A stretch of DNA of 64,000 nucleotides from Branchiostoma floridae (Eukaryota; Chordata; Leptocardii; Amphioxiformes; Branchiostomatidae): the NCBI RefSeq assembly GCF_000003815.2, contig NC_049996.1, positions 6,782,896 through 6,846,895 on the forward strand. Reading direction: 5' to 3'. The notes under the pieces were generated by a model that did not search any database, was not told where the DNA came from, and worked only from the letters and a program-made list of their open reading frames with translations. Of the stretch, positions 49,801 to 61,345 are shown one piece after another. The position numbers and the translations under genes are program-made. How positions within the stretch are numbered: position 1 is the first letter of the stretch; each line of letters starts with the position of its first letter.

Positions 49801-52800
49801 NNNNNNNNNNNNNNNNNNNNNNNNNNNNNNNNNNNNNNNNNNNNNNNNNNNNNNNNNNNNNNNNNNNNNNNNNNNNNNNNNNNNNNNNNNNNNNNNNNNN
49901 NNNNNNNNNNNNNNNNNNNNNNNNNNNNNNNNNNNNNNNNNNNNNNNNNNNNNNNNNNNNNNNNNNNNNNNNNNNNNNNNNNNNNNNNNNNNNNNNNNNN
50001 NNNNNNNNNNNNNNNNNNNNNNNNNNNNNNNNNNNNNNNNNNNNNNNNNNNNNNNNNNNNNNNNNNNNNNNNNNNNNNNNNNNNNNNNNNNNNNNNNNNN
50101 NNNNNNNNNNNNNNNNNNNNNNNNNNNNNNNNNNNNNNNNNNNNNNNNNNNNNNNNNNNNNNNNNNNNNNNNNNNNNNNNNNNNNNNNNNNNNNNNNNNN
50201 NNNNNNNNNNNNNNNNNNNNNNNNNNNNNNNNNNNNNNNNNNNNNNNNNNNNNNNNNNNNNNNNNNNNNNNNNNNNNNNNNNNNNNNNNNNNNNNNNNNN
50301 NNNNNNNNNNNNNNNNNNNNNNNNNNNNNNNNNNNNNNNNNNNNNNNNNNNNNNNNNNNNNNNNNNNNNNNNNNNNNNNNNNNNNNNNNNNNNNNNNNNN
50401 NNNNNNNNNNNNNNNNNNNNNNNNNNNNNNNNNNNNNNNNNNNNNNNNNNNNNNNNNNNNNNNNNNNNNNNNNNNNNTAACCACCGAGTGAGCGTAGCGA
50501 ACGAGGTGGTTTATGAGGTGGTTATCGCACCTGACGCGGGATTATCTCACCATATACACCGAGGATAAGGCGGGGCATTAACGTTATTATCATATAGCCT
50601 ATCCAACTGACAGTTATTTCACACAGATTCCTTTATAACAAATAAACACTTTAATACATTACATAAAAATACATTTGCAATATATATATTGTACAATAGT
50701 GTCTATATATAATACAAACATTAAACTATTTCATCATCATCATTTAACTAATAATTTTAACTAATCATCTGTTTGTGAGATAGCATATCAGCATCAACAT
50801 GTGGCTTATTTGCAATACAAACTACATGTATTAAGTGGAGTCCTGGTACCCCCCATGCAGAGCCTTTTCACTTGGGCACGACAAAGTACGTATATATGAA
50901 GTGATTTAGGAAGGTACCGGCTTAATCACGTTAGAAAGCCATAATGAAAATGTGTAAAATCAGCATAATTCCTTTTCAAGTATCCCTATATTCCCCATGT
51001 GGAGCCCTAATTAACATAACCAATCAATCATAATAATTTTGACAGTTATGCATGGTTTACACACAAACAACAGTACAAAAAAAATTCATGACTGTCCCCT
51101 GTATAATGGTGCGGTCCAAAAAGTGGTCGGTTATTAGAATAACCGACCACTTTTGAGGTTACTGCCTGATAACCCATGGGACATGGGGGCCTCTGATTGG
51201 CCAACTCCATCTGGCTATATGATAATATAGAGTAATCACGTTGATTAAGGGTTAATGACCCGCCCCTAGGTTTATATGGTGTCCTTTGCTATAACCACAG
51301 AATAAAACCACCGAGTGAGCGAAGCATCGACTCCAACTGACACCAATCAGAAGGGGCGATACACTACGGGCTGGCCGGAATCTATGTGTTACGGCGTCAT
51401 AACCAACATGGAACGGGGCCTTCTGATTGGTCCGCGGCGCTTGGCTATATGATAATGAGTAATCTTGTTGCCCTCCAGACGGAACAGCTGGTGACCCTGT
51501 GGGTGCTGTTCGCGTTTATCGTGGTTGGGAACAGCCTGGTGCTGCTCATCATGTGGCTGGAGAGGAACAAGACAAGCAGGATGAACTTCTTCATACTCAA
51601 TCTGGCCGTAGCAGGTAGGACAGAACTGTATTCACATAAGGTATATAAGTGCAAACTTCACTGTACTTGTGTTATTTAGCCTCTGGCCACTGAAAAAGCT
51701 GTACATAGCGAAACTAGTTTGGCCGACAGGCTGAATAAACGTTCAAAACTTGAACAATGCGGCTCCAGATGTATTTCTAAGGGACGACTACAGTGTGCAT
51801 GATATCGGTAGCTTGAGGAATGAATCTACTCTACTATATACTGTATTCACGTTAGGTTACACTGACGTAATTCTATTAATAACATCCTCTGGAGACCCTA
51901 AAACGCCAGAGCGAAAAGTCCTGCAAAATGCTGCTAAAACACAGGACTACATATGTAGTACATTCTTCTCAAGGCTTGGTATGTCTTATGTTCACCTTCA
52001 GTAAGACTTTAATAGACATTCGTTGCTAATTCAATCATGTTCATATTTCCATTCTTGCTTAAAGAGGGAACAAGGGCGCTGTGCCCCCATGCCTTGACCA
52101 TGTGCCCCTTAGCCTGCAGAGTAGTCTCGCAAGCATAAAATTCTGATTGACCAGGGATGCTTTTGGGGTGACATGTGGCTACATTTTTGGGGGGGGGGGG
52201 GTGAATCGCAAACTCGGGATGCGCTGTTAGGTGACTGTCCTGGAAAATGCGTTCGATGTCTTCTCTCGCCGGTAGTCTGTGATTTGGGAATTGGGGCGTC
52301 AGAATGCGCCACAAAATCCTCACCCAGGACCAGTTTAGATTTGATTTCCCTCCATTTTTGTACGCGGCCCGTCCTGGAGAGCTTGCTCTTGTTGGGAAAT
52401 GTTGGGTCAACTCGACAGATCTCACCTTCGTCGGGATCCGTTCCGTCACGTAGCGACCGCTCCATTAGCGCGAGCGCAGCACCATTGAAAGTGTAAAACT
52501 TAATCTCTACAGTCCCTCCGCTTTTTGATCATCCAACTTTCAAAGTTAACTATATTCAAGCTGATCGATCTAGACGTACGGAAGAACTCAAAACAGCAAC
52601 TCAAATGCGCTTGGGTTGAGTGTAGGACATTTACATAAAACTAGATGGCTACAAGAGGTGCAATTAGCCCGTAACTAGGCTGCCATTGGCTAATTGTCGA
52701 CGGCGGTCAGTGACGTGCTAGCAGTCATCTGATTGGTCCTCGCTAGAAACCGCCGGAAATCTAGTGCATATCAAATAGTGTACGGGGGGGGGGGGGAGGG

Positions 52801-55800
52801 GGCGGGGCGTCCAGAAATGTTATAGGCAGTTAATGGAGTTTTGCATTTGTCTTCACAGATCTGAGTGCTGGCCTCTTTAACGTTCTACCTGACATAGTTC
52901 ATAGATTCGTCGTCGAGTGGATAGCTGGAAATACTCTGTGCAAACTTGTGAAATACACACAGGTAAGTCCGTTTCTGAAAGATACAGGAAAGCTAAATTC
53001 TTAAAGACAAATGAAAATAAGTGTCTTATGGGGACTTATATAGAAGACAGGTACATGACTCTTTTGTCAACGTTTTAACGTGTAACGTTACAGATGTAGA
53101 CAGCCATTAAAATTGCATGCAATTTGTATTTCTTCCGCCAGGCGGTGCTTCTGTATGCCTCAACATATGTTCTGGTTGCCATGAGCATTGACCGGTATGA
53201 CGCTATTGTACATCCTCTTCAGTTCGTCCGAGGTAAGTTTTGACGCATCTGTAATTCCTGTTCATTTCGTTAATATATGGTACCATCGAAGCTTGAATTA
53301 ATTTTGTTCGTTAGTTCAGAGCCTTTTTAGTTAAACTAGTACATTGATTAATGAAATAAGATAAATATAATGTTTTCCATTGTTTGAACGAAATATCTCT
53401 TCAAATTTTGTCTTAAAAAAGAGCACAAGTCTAAGGTGATGATCAGCGTGGCGTGGGGCCTGGCTCTTCTGTTCTCCGTACCGAGCCCGGTGATTTTCGC
53501 TGTGCGGCGCCAGCCTAACGGGGAGTGGCAGTGCTGGGCGGAATGGCCCGAGGACTGGTACTGGGTGCCCTACATGACAGTGGTGGCAGCGTTCGTGTTC
53601 TTCATTCCCCTGGGAATAATAAGGTATGCCCACAGCAAGTGGGTTCTATGGATCATATCAACGCGCTTACTGATTTTCTCCTGTGATCCCTCTGAAAATA
53701 GTCAACATACCTAAAATACTGAAAATGGGAAAATATGACGTGTTGTAACATGGTTTGTAATTGTAGAAGTTACACTACTTCAGTAGATTTGAGTTATGAA
53801 GATTAAATTTCTGGTAGCGTTTGTTTGTTTGTTTGCATTTATTTGGTTCAGAAGCACAACCGAAGAAGCTATGAGTGGCTTGTATGAAATGTNNNNNNNN
53901 NNNNNNNNNNNNNNNNNNNNNNNNNNNNNNNNNNNNNNNNNNNNNNNNNNNNNNNNNNNNNNNNNNNNNNNNNNNNNNNNNNNNNNNNNNNNNNNNNNNN
54001 NNNNNNNNNNNNNNNNNNNNNNNNNNNNNNNNNNNNNGAATGTGGGGTTTCTATCCGTCAAATCACAACCTTAGTGCAAAATTGTAATCTTCCGATACTG
54101 ATCTGCCCAAAAGAAACTGCGGCAAAATAACACCAAGTCTTGAATGAATATATTATATATTGCACTGCCATATAGAATACATTACCATTACGCTGTACTA
54201 GCAATTTGTATTACAACAATGAGTTAATCTTACAATGCGATGTTATGACGTGAGACAGTGAGGTACAGTGGCATACATGGAAATTGATACCAACTAAGTG
54301 TAATAAAACCATTGTTGTTTTCTGGTTCAGTATCTGCTACATCGCCATCATCGTGAAGATTTGGAAGAGAGGAAAAGGCATGGCATATGAGGACCACATT
54401 CCCCGCAGCCGCGCTTCGAGTGGTAAGAATTTTCCTAGAAGCTTTTGTAACATAAAGGTGGTTATCTAATAAGGCTTTTCATGGTTTTAAGTACGCATGA
54501 GCAGTGACTTGCATTTTGGGTAATATGTCAAAGGTTAAGACATAAGTAGAACGCATTTGGACATGTATAAAGCATGGTCTAGACAATGATTGTTTACAAG
54601 TCATCAGGGGCCTTAACCTTTGACATATGACCCACAATCCATCCGACTGCGCATTCTTACTTAGAACCGTGAAACCCTTTATACAACAATTGCAGTACCT
54701 TTTCATTTGACCGATATACAGTCAGTGTGCTGTTCACTGTCAGTATACATTGCTGTCTAAGCGACGCCTCAAGGGTGGAGCGATTAGTAAGTTAGGTTGC
54801 CAAAAAAATAGAAGATTAAGAACCCGGGAATGTATTCTTAAGGAACTTATTTTTGTTTCTGACATTGCCTTTCGAGGGGCGGTCGTATAACATAGCAGGG
54901 TAGAAATGTAATGCTTGGGGTAGGCGATAGTTTGAACACACAGCTTTTTACAATACATAATCTGCTTTTCTTAATATTAGAATAAAGTTCAATATGTTAC
55001 GTTTCTTTAAGACATTTTACAAGCTTTTAAGCTCTTTTTTAATTTTGTTCTGATACAGAACAGGACTCTAACTGGCTGCACACCTCTAACCTTGACGTTC
55101 GTGACCCCCTGAAGAAAACAAAATGGTCGCCTGACACCCAGCGGCGCTGTAGTAATAACGGCTTCACTAGTAGAGCCAAGGCCAGGACGATCAAGCTTTC
55201 TGTCGCCATCATTTTAGGTAGGTTTTCAGGGATTCGTGATAGAATGACGCTTATGGCGTGACAATCCATGATAAGTTACGTTCATATCGTGAATAATCCA
55301 TGATAACGTTGCTCATATCCATGATAAAGTCCATTTCCAGTCTTTGATAAAGTGGCGTCCATATCTCTAACAATATTTGATAGAATGACGTTAATGTCGT
55401 GAACAGTCCACATGATTAAGTGAAGTTAATATCATGAATAATCCATGATTAAGTGAGGTTCATATCGTGAATAATCCATATGATATATTGACGTTCATAT
55501 CGTGAATAATCCATATGATATAATGGCGTTCATATCGTGAACAATCCATGATAAAGCCACTCTCATACTGTGATAAAATCCATGACAACGTTGCGTTCAT
55601 ATCGTGAAATATCCATAATGGATTGACGTTCATATCCATAATAAAGTCCATTTCAAACCATTATAAATTGGCGTTCATATCGTGATCAATCCAAGATAAA
55701 GTGCTGTTTATATCGTCAACAATCCATGATAAAGTGCCGTCCATATCGTGACATATCAATGATAAAGTGACATTCATATAGTGAACAATCAATCATAAAG

Positions 55801-57088
55801 TGACTGTCATATCGTAAAAGATCCATGACAAATTGACGTTCACATCGTGAAATATCCATAATAAGATGGCGTTCATATCGTAAACGATCCATGACAAAGT
55901 GACATTCACGTCGTTCGTCTTTGTGATACCTTGCTAATGGTAGGTTCAGTGAACTTGTATTGCATCTTGCTTGAATTGAGAGAAATATCCTCGGTTGAAT
56001 CCCCCCAGCATTCATCTGTTGCTGGAGCCCCTACTTCCTGTTTGACATACTGGATAACTATGACGCACTTCCGGACACCCAGGCTAAGAAGGAAGCCTCC
56101 CTCATCATCCAGAACCTACCGGCTCTCAACAGCGCCATCAACCCCATCATCTACGGATTCTTCAGCACAAAACTCTACAGAAAGTTGCGGTAAGGTCGGC
56201 GTTGAGCTTTGAAACACTTTAAAAACATTTTGTTGAGAAAGGCAGTGTCTTTTTGTCCTTTTAGTAGTTTTAGACGTTGTTTATGATCTTTATAGATAGG
56301 TGAAATAATTTTCAGATAAAACTTGAAAATGTAGAGATGATTGAGATTAGAGAGAAAAACATACAAATGCGGCAAACGGAGCATAGAGATACAGATGCAT
56401 CATCACATCCACCAGCAATAATACTCTGTCGACGGGGGTTACCCTCCGGTCACAGAGTAATAGGTTTGCTTTGAATACTTTTACCAAAATGTGCCTAGCG
56501 GAAGCTTCGTCTTCTAATCATCCTACTGAACATACATCACATAATTATGTCCGTACTGACATTCCCCGTGATAGCAAATGCACCTAACTATCATTTAGTC
56601 TATCTTTCCCCTGTAGTAAAATCGCAATCATCAACTGGATCGCCGTGCACATATTCCGTCTTCCTGAGACCCATGGCGAACAGCCTAGAGGCAGCAGGAG
56701 ACCGGGCAGTATGGGGGCCCATCTGGAGAGAACAACCCCCATGCCCGATGCGTCTACAGACTTGTCCTCGGCCTTTTCTTCCCGAAAGATCTCTAAAAAT
56801 ACGGATCTAAATAGTTGCATCTATCTCAATCCACGACCTGGGAACGCCGGTCTGAGACCAACTGCTATCAGATCGGCGACACTTTTGCAACCACCTGACG
56901 TTGATGACGTCGCCGCCCTCCGCCGCGCTCCTCCAATCACGCTTCGTGTCATAACGGAACAGACTGGGTTTGAAAGACGGCGGTCCAATCAGGAAGCCGG
57001 TATGCCACAGAACGTGTTTGATGCGGTGACGCCGCAGGCTTTGCTCCGGCGCTGTCTTTCTGCAGCCGAAATAACGACCGCTGTTTGA
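45144..57088 (+). CDS. Rhodopsin-class neuropeptide GPCR, NPSR/CCAP-receptor family (9 exons, 520 aa)
   Basis: Exons: 45144-45269, 51479-51614, 52859-52962, 53142-53232, 53422-53623, 54331-54422, 55059-55217, 56009-56189, 56617-57088 (TGA). All phases join (1563 nt). The ATG is in GCCATGG context. The N-terminus has four N-glycosylation sequons (NDT, NQT, NFS, NQS). TM1 has G59-N60, TM2 ends in Asp88, Cys115 and Cys190 make the conserved loop bridge, and DRY is 139-141 in SIDRYDAIVHP. ECL2 reads NGEWQCWAEWPEDWYW, and TM6 starts CWSPYFLFDILDN (308 on). TM7 has NLPALNSAINPIIYGFFSTK with NPIIY at 348-352. These segments match vertebrate neuropeptide S receptor and arthropod CCAP receptor very closely, so a small amidated or NPS-like peptide ligand is likely; the ligand itself is not knowable here. 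The tail is long (about 156 aa). The first intron is 6.2 kb and contains an assembly gap; another gap sits between exons 5 and 6. Confidence 0.92.
45328..45571. mobile_element. MITE with GTATCTCACTGCACTTGGGG ends, copy B
   Basis: This is the same family as the element at 43855, with the same end sequence and a diverged core (AACGAATTTTCAAATATTTT). It begins 59 bases after the donor of receptor exon 1. Confidence 0.75.
46750..46905. repeat. (TG)n microsatellite
   Basis: A nearly continuous TG tract has TTTGTG and TCTGTG interruptions. It explains the apparent ORFs of Val-Cys and His-Thr repeats on the two strands. It lies in receptor intron 1. Confidence 0.95.
49085..49140. repeat. (CA)n(CG)n(CA)n alternating purine-pyrimidine tract
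   Basis: ACACACACACACGCGCGCGC continues with CG and returns to ACACAC. Such tracts can adopt Z-DNA. Confidence 0.9.
49240..49510. repeat. Purine-rich (GA) tract
   Basis: GGGGGCGAGAAAGAGAGGGG and GAGAAAGGGAGAGAGGGAGA-type runs are broken by a duplicated TGATACCTGTCCTTGGTGCT/TGATATCTGTCCTTGATGCT block. Confidence 0.85.
49601..50582. mobile_element. TIR element interrupted by an assembly gap, receptor intron 1
   Basis: GTTAATGCCCCGCCCCGAGG then TGTATATGGTGAGATAATCC at the left is mirrored by GGATTATCTCACCATATACA and CGGGGCATTAAC at the right. Bases 49644-50477 are N, so its interior and true length are unknown. Related pieces lie at 51251-51340 (GTTAATGACCCGCCCC, ACCACCGAGTGAGCGAAGC). Confidence 0.6.
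49644..50477. other. Assembly gap (834 N)
   Basis: It lies inside a TIR element in receptor intron 1. Confidence 0.99.
51119..51154. repeat. Perfect 17-bp palindrome with 2-nt spacer
   Basis: AAAAGTGGTCGGTTATT, AG, AATAACCGACCACTTTT. It lies 325 bp before receptor exon 2. Confidence 0.85.
51175..51470. repeat. Direct duplication next to the receptor exon 2 acceptor
   Basis: GGGGGCCTCTGATTGGCCAA to GGCTATATGATAATATAGAG and TAATCACGTTG (51186-51243) recurs as GGGGCCTTCTGATTGGTCC to CTATATGATAATGAG and TAATCTTGTTG (51416-51470). The acceptor CCCTCCAG begins one base after the second copy. Pieces related to the TIR element at 49601-50582 lie between the copies. Confidence 0.65.
52324..52465 (-). 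other. Possible antisense coding exon inside the receptor's intron 2
   Basis: The minus strand from ATG at 52465 encodes MERSLRDGTDPDEGEICRVD and then a basic stretch (SKLSRTGRVQKWREIKSKLV), reaching a good donor CTGG|GTGAGG at 52324. Without splicing the frame stays open to 52109. Upstream on the minus strand (52680-52740) are two CCAAT boxes (GGACCAATCAG, AGCCAATGG) and a CRE-like ACGTCAC. No downstream exon was found and the family is unknown. It may be a real small antisense exon, a transposon remnant, or chance. Confidence 0.25.
53893..54037. other. Assembly gap (145 N)
   Basis: It lies in the intron between receptor exons 5 and 6. The coding exons on both sides are complete. Confidence 0.99.
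54476..54678. mobile_element. MITE with imperfect 65-bp TIRs in the receptor's intron 6
   Basis: TTTTCATGGTTTTAAGTACG through ATATGTCAAAGGTTAAG is mirrored by CTTAACCTTTGACATATGAC through ACTTAGAACCGTGAAACC. The arms surround a spacer of about 75 bp. Borders are approximate and no target duplication is clear. Confidence 0.6.
55227..55925. repeat. Minisatellite in receptor intron 7
   Basis: More than 15 diverged units of about 30-40 bp share TTCATATCGTGAACAATCC and ATGATAAAGTGACG. It separates the exons for TM6 and TM7. The open frames through it on the minus strand (MDFIMDMN, FIMDCSRYER) are artefacts of the repeat. Confidence 0.9.
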
Positions 57089-58459
57089 AACCAGCTCTAT
57101 ATATACTTTGATCTTCTAAGAGGTCCTACTGGCAGGAACTGTAGGATCTCCTTATTTTATGGGAAGATGCTTTAAGCATAAAGATGCTCAAAGATGTAGG
57201 GGCAGATTTCTATCAAGACAAACGATGAATTCTACGCAGGACTGCGCTTATGTTTGTGGGTTTTTTTCTTCCTTTTTCTTCCTTTGCTAAATATATTGGC
57301 CACGAAACATCTTGAATAGGTTAAGTTCAGTTATGTACAAGATTTTCGTTTACCGGGATATTCAAACAATGTTGAATACGCATGATTTAGAGTATGCATC
57401 TAAATTTTCTTTCTATATTCCTTTGGCGAAACATTAAGACAACGAAACGTATGTGAGTTGCAAAGTTGTGTGGATTTATGCTATAGCAAGTATATCGTTT
57501 GAAATTCATGGACGCCCTTCCTATGTATATGAATCGTACACAAGGACTTACACGTCCATTCCATTTCCGGATTCCTATTGCTGAACACTAAGACTATGAG
57601 ACGTACTGTCTTGACGCCTATAAGCTGTACATATGGAGAGATTTGTTCTGTAGAAAAACATCGTTTGCCTGGATATCCAAATATCGAAAGAGGCTTGGCT
57701 GCCTTATCCAAATGCTTGATACCCCCGCCACAAGGTACCTTTTTTCATCACTTCTTGTGGATCTCGTCGTAAATTGTACTAAAAGCTAAGTGGGTTTTTA
57801 CGATTTTTGTGCGGTTGGATTTTACCTACAAGAAAAAAAATGCCGAAACCGACGAATCCTGATATGAACCCATGAGAAGAAACGAAACTGCTTTTTTATT
57901 CATCGAAATATTGACATATGTTCCTTTATGGAGTTACCAGACTTGACGTGAACTTTAAGGGCCGCTTGGTCTGTGAGATGATATTTGTGCCCAACGTTTC
58001 TCAACAAGACAATGTCGTAGAGATGTTGGATCGGTAAAAAATATCTAATAGTCCTATTTGATGCAGATTAGTAATTATACATATTTTGACTTGTGATGCA
58101 TACGTATCCTGGCAGTATTGTACTCGTCAAACTTTTATTATAATGATAAGTATTCTTCCATTCTTTGCATTCTCATCGACAAATATGATAATAGTCAGAA
58201 TTAAAACAAACTTTACAAAAAGTGTGAAACTTTTGCACATGTTCACAAAATTGGCTCAATTTTCTAGCTCAGATTGCCTCAGTCTAGTGAGATACCCTGT
58301 TTTGAAACTTTTGGCATCTAGTGTCTTACTATATTTGCCATGTATATATACGACGAAAGATTTGTGTCCAATGGGTACTTATAAAAAAAAGACGAATGGA
58401 TATGTAAATAGAAGAGATATCACGGGTTAAAAGGAATATCAGGCAAAAAATTTATTTGG

Positions 58460-58625
58460 ATGACCCTGTAGCTCAATTGCGGCTTTACAGTTGAGCTACT
58501 GGTTTACTTTAGTTGGTAACTGGAAGATTCCGGTTCAATTACGAGAAAGGGCTTCGTCTTTTGAAGGGACTTAAAATGGGTGTCCCGTGTTTCAAATAGG
58601 AATACCTTCCAGTTGAAATAGCACA
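58460..58625 (+). mobile_element. tRNA-derived SINE-like copy 2
   Basis: CTGTAGCTCAATTGCGG with TTGAGCTACTGG, GGTAACTGGAAG and CCGGTTCAATTACGAG parallels the copy at 29278, with a diverged body (AGGGCTTCGTCTTTTGAAGG). The B-box-like region is worn. Confidence 0.5.
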
Positions 58626-59001
58626 ACAAACAGGGCGACTTTAAGAAACAAAATTAAGACAACGACAAGACATGGATGATGATGATGATGTGTCAGTTAG
58701 CTTCTTAGAACCCTTTCAAAAATTGTGGTAACTTGTTGGTAACGTGACAGTGGCGGAAGTGTTCTCGAGTTATAATCGGTATACAATGACGGTTTAAACT
58801 GTTTGATTGAATGTGCTGTTCCCAGTATCAGATATGTTTGACGTCACAGATATTATCAAGTAAGGAAAGTCTTTTGGACGGATTTCCTGTTTCAGAGATA
58901 TGGACTGTGTTATATCTAGGCCATTCTTATTTGATTATACGGATGGCGTTCACATTAGCCTGAAATTTCAGTAGTTTCCTAAACAAGGTAACCTTTTGCC
59001 A

Positions 59002-59007
59002 AATAAA
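59002..59007 (+). terminator. Possible polyadenylation signal for the + strand receptor
   Basis: AATAAA in CCAAATAAAACC lies about 1.9 kb past the receptor's TGA. ATTAAA at about 58199 is an alternative. Both rest on the hexamer alone. Confidence 0.2.
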
Positions 59008-59927
59008 ACCTCTATTTTTCTTGGCACGCTTGCATCAGTTTTAGGGTACCCATATGATGTAAACCGTATAGTTAGTATGGCCTTATGTATGTAATGTTTA
59101 TTACTGTTGTATGTGTGACATTGGGTTTAAGTTTATTACAGATACGAAGGATGGCAAAGTTGTATCTTTTATTACTCACAAAGTGTCATATGATACTACA
59201 TCAACATTTTACTTCATGCAATATATTTTTGAGTCTGTTGAACTCACCTATTACTGTAATAGTACTCACAAACATCAAATACAATTATTATTCCTCTGGT
59301 ATATATCATGTGTTTTGTTATGATTTATCATATAATAACTGTCTAATGGAGCATTATACGACCAGCGTACTGTTGTAACCAAGTGTTCAAGGCTTTCATA
59401 AATTGTAATGAATTCTTAATCATGAGTATCTCATTGGGTTTTCTGATGAGACCTTCTCTTGCAAGGATCATATGATTATGATGTATATTACACGTAGCAT
59501 ACAAAGTACTGAATTTAAACATTTAAGGTATGTACATTACACATTACAATGTTCAAGTACTAATACATTCTCATATAGTCAACATCCAACATTTTCAAGG
59601 GTATATTTTTGTGACTAAATTAAACATTTCTGGCCCGTAAAACATCAAATTGAACCTTTTTTTTATATTCAACTAAATACATTCGCTACTAAATAACGTG
59701 TAAAAGCTAACTTTACGCTATGATATGCTAGATCTGACTCGTTCATATAGATCAAGAATTTGCCCCAAGCAATTCATAGCACGCTATAATTTTTCTGGCT
59801 CAGTGCTACAATCACATTGTGTGACGTGAGTAGATATATTGATATGATATGCATCATTAGTTAATAATCAGTCACTTTATCAACATCAAAGTAAGAGGAG
59901 GCGAGAACGATTATTTTACTTTTAATC

Positions 59928-60091
59928 AGGGGTGATCAATTTGCATAAAACGAATGCCTGGAAAGTAATGACTCCAATGATTTGTAATTTGGAGGATATT
60001 GATAAAAGGCTTCATACTATAAAGTTGTGCCTCAAAATTTGAGTTGTGCTTATTATTTCTGGGTTAGGCCGAGAACATATTGATCACCCCT
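59928..60091. mobile_element. Short TIR element (AGGGGTGATCAAT ends)
   Basis: AGGGGTGATCAAT and ATTGATCACCCCT are perfect 13-bp inverted ends of a 164-bp segment between the two receptors. No flanking duplication was seen. Confidence 0.5.
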
Positions 60092-61135
60092 CGTAGCATT
60101 AGCAACGTACAACCACCCACACAAATTGACTCATAAAACCCCCAGTGCTGCCATTTAAAGTGTACTTCATACTGAATACGATTGACTTAATTAATAGTCT
60201 CTCTATCGGAGACTTACTTTTGAATAGGGTGCTATACACTAATCGTTTCATCTACGCTGAAGTGTGTATCAGATCTGCAGTGGATGCCACTTGAAGAATA
60301 ATATCCGAACCATCAATAATGTATAAGATGAATTTAAAACTGGTTGGCGTACCGACTACTAAGTATCTAATATCAGCTTAAATACCAGAGTAGCAATAGA
60401 CATCCATTCAAGTGCCAGAGTTATCAACCTACAATAGATGTTTCACAAATCATTTTCCCTCAAAACATCAACTGTCGTACGTAGAATTGAACTTGTTGCC
60501 GCTAAGTACTAAAAGAGCATCCTGCTTTAATAGCTCAATGCTTAAAACAGCAGTTACAGCTAGATGTACAAAGGTGAGGTGCGACAGGTCGATCAGTGTA
60601 ATAGTTATAACCAGCTGCTGCCGCGCCATGTGCCTGCGAAGCTGGTGTGTTACGCCAAAGGGCGGTTAAATCGACTCTATCATACAATATACAGACAATA
60701 ACATTATACTTGATACAGCTATATGGATATAGAATACATACAGATACTGATACAAAACTTCACTAGGAGTAATTTAAACGAATGACGTTCGGTAAGGCTG
60801 GGATCTATGAATATATTGTCCGTCACAAAGAGGCCATATTTCAAACGACAAATTCACGACTAGAACGTTCTCAAATTGTATCACATTGTCGTACATCTAT
60901 TTCCGTCCGAATCTATTTTTGAACATGAAGATCTTACAGGTTAAGTCAAGCAGATATCTCACTGGCCATGGGCTGTGCTAAATTGAACTAGGGAACTGCG
61001 CCAGTTTACGAATTTGTGCCAATTGCGAATTAGTGTCAATTTACCCTTGCGACGCATTTGCGTATGAAGCCCAGATGAGTCAAACAAAACAGCCGCTCCC
61101 GGAATGCAACGATCTCTGTTTCGATACAAGATACA

Positions 61136-61141
61136 TTTATT
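61136..61141 (-). terminator. Candidate polyadenylation signal for the minus-strand receptor
   Basis: TTTATT on the + strand reads AATAAA on the minus strand about 205 bases after the stop codon, a normal distance for a short 3' UTR. Confidence 0.4.
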
Positions 61142-61345
61142 GGTAATTGTAGTGTTGCAACTGAATTTAAAAAAAAACAATGTACAACGACTAAAGATTA
61201 ATTCAAAAGACATTTTGCAATGCTAAAATGATTTCTGCCATTTTGAACCACTTTGTACTCTGTCCGGCGCTGGTTTGCGATTGTTTGCAAATGCCCTCCG
61301 GAATTTGGCCCAATTTGGTACAGTCCAGTGACATATGAGCAAGTT

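Larger units (their letters stand above)
57089..61345. other. Region between the convergent receptors
   Basis: This should contain both 3' UTRs, a SINE-like copy and a short TIR element. No further coding exon was recognised. Confidence 0.55.

Noticed and set aside
49579-50484. Apparent 301-codon frame
   Set aside because: It is almost entirely N from the assembly gap.
52173-52496. 107-codon + strand frame in receptor intron 2
   Set aside because: It contains a poly-Gly run from a G homopolymer and has no receptor similarity; the receptor exons splice around it.
55460-56015. Minus-strand frames rich in FIMD and RYERH
   Set aside because: They come from the intron minisatellite and overlap a real + strand exon at 56009.
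60956-61345. Third copy of the GTATCTCACTGC MITE between the receptors
   Set aside because: ATATCTCACTGG and CCAGTGACATAT are only weakly inverted, and the core shows no similarity to the two clear copies.
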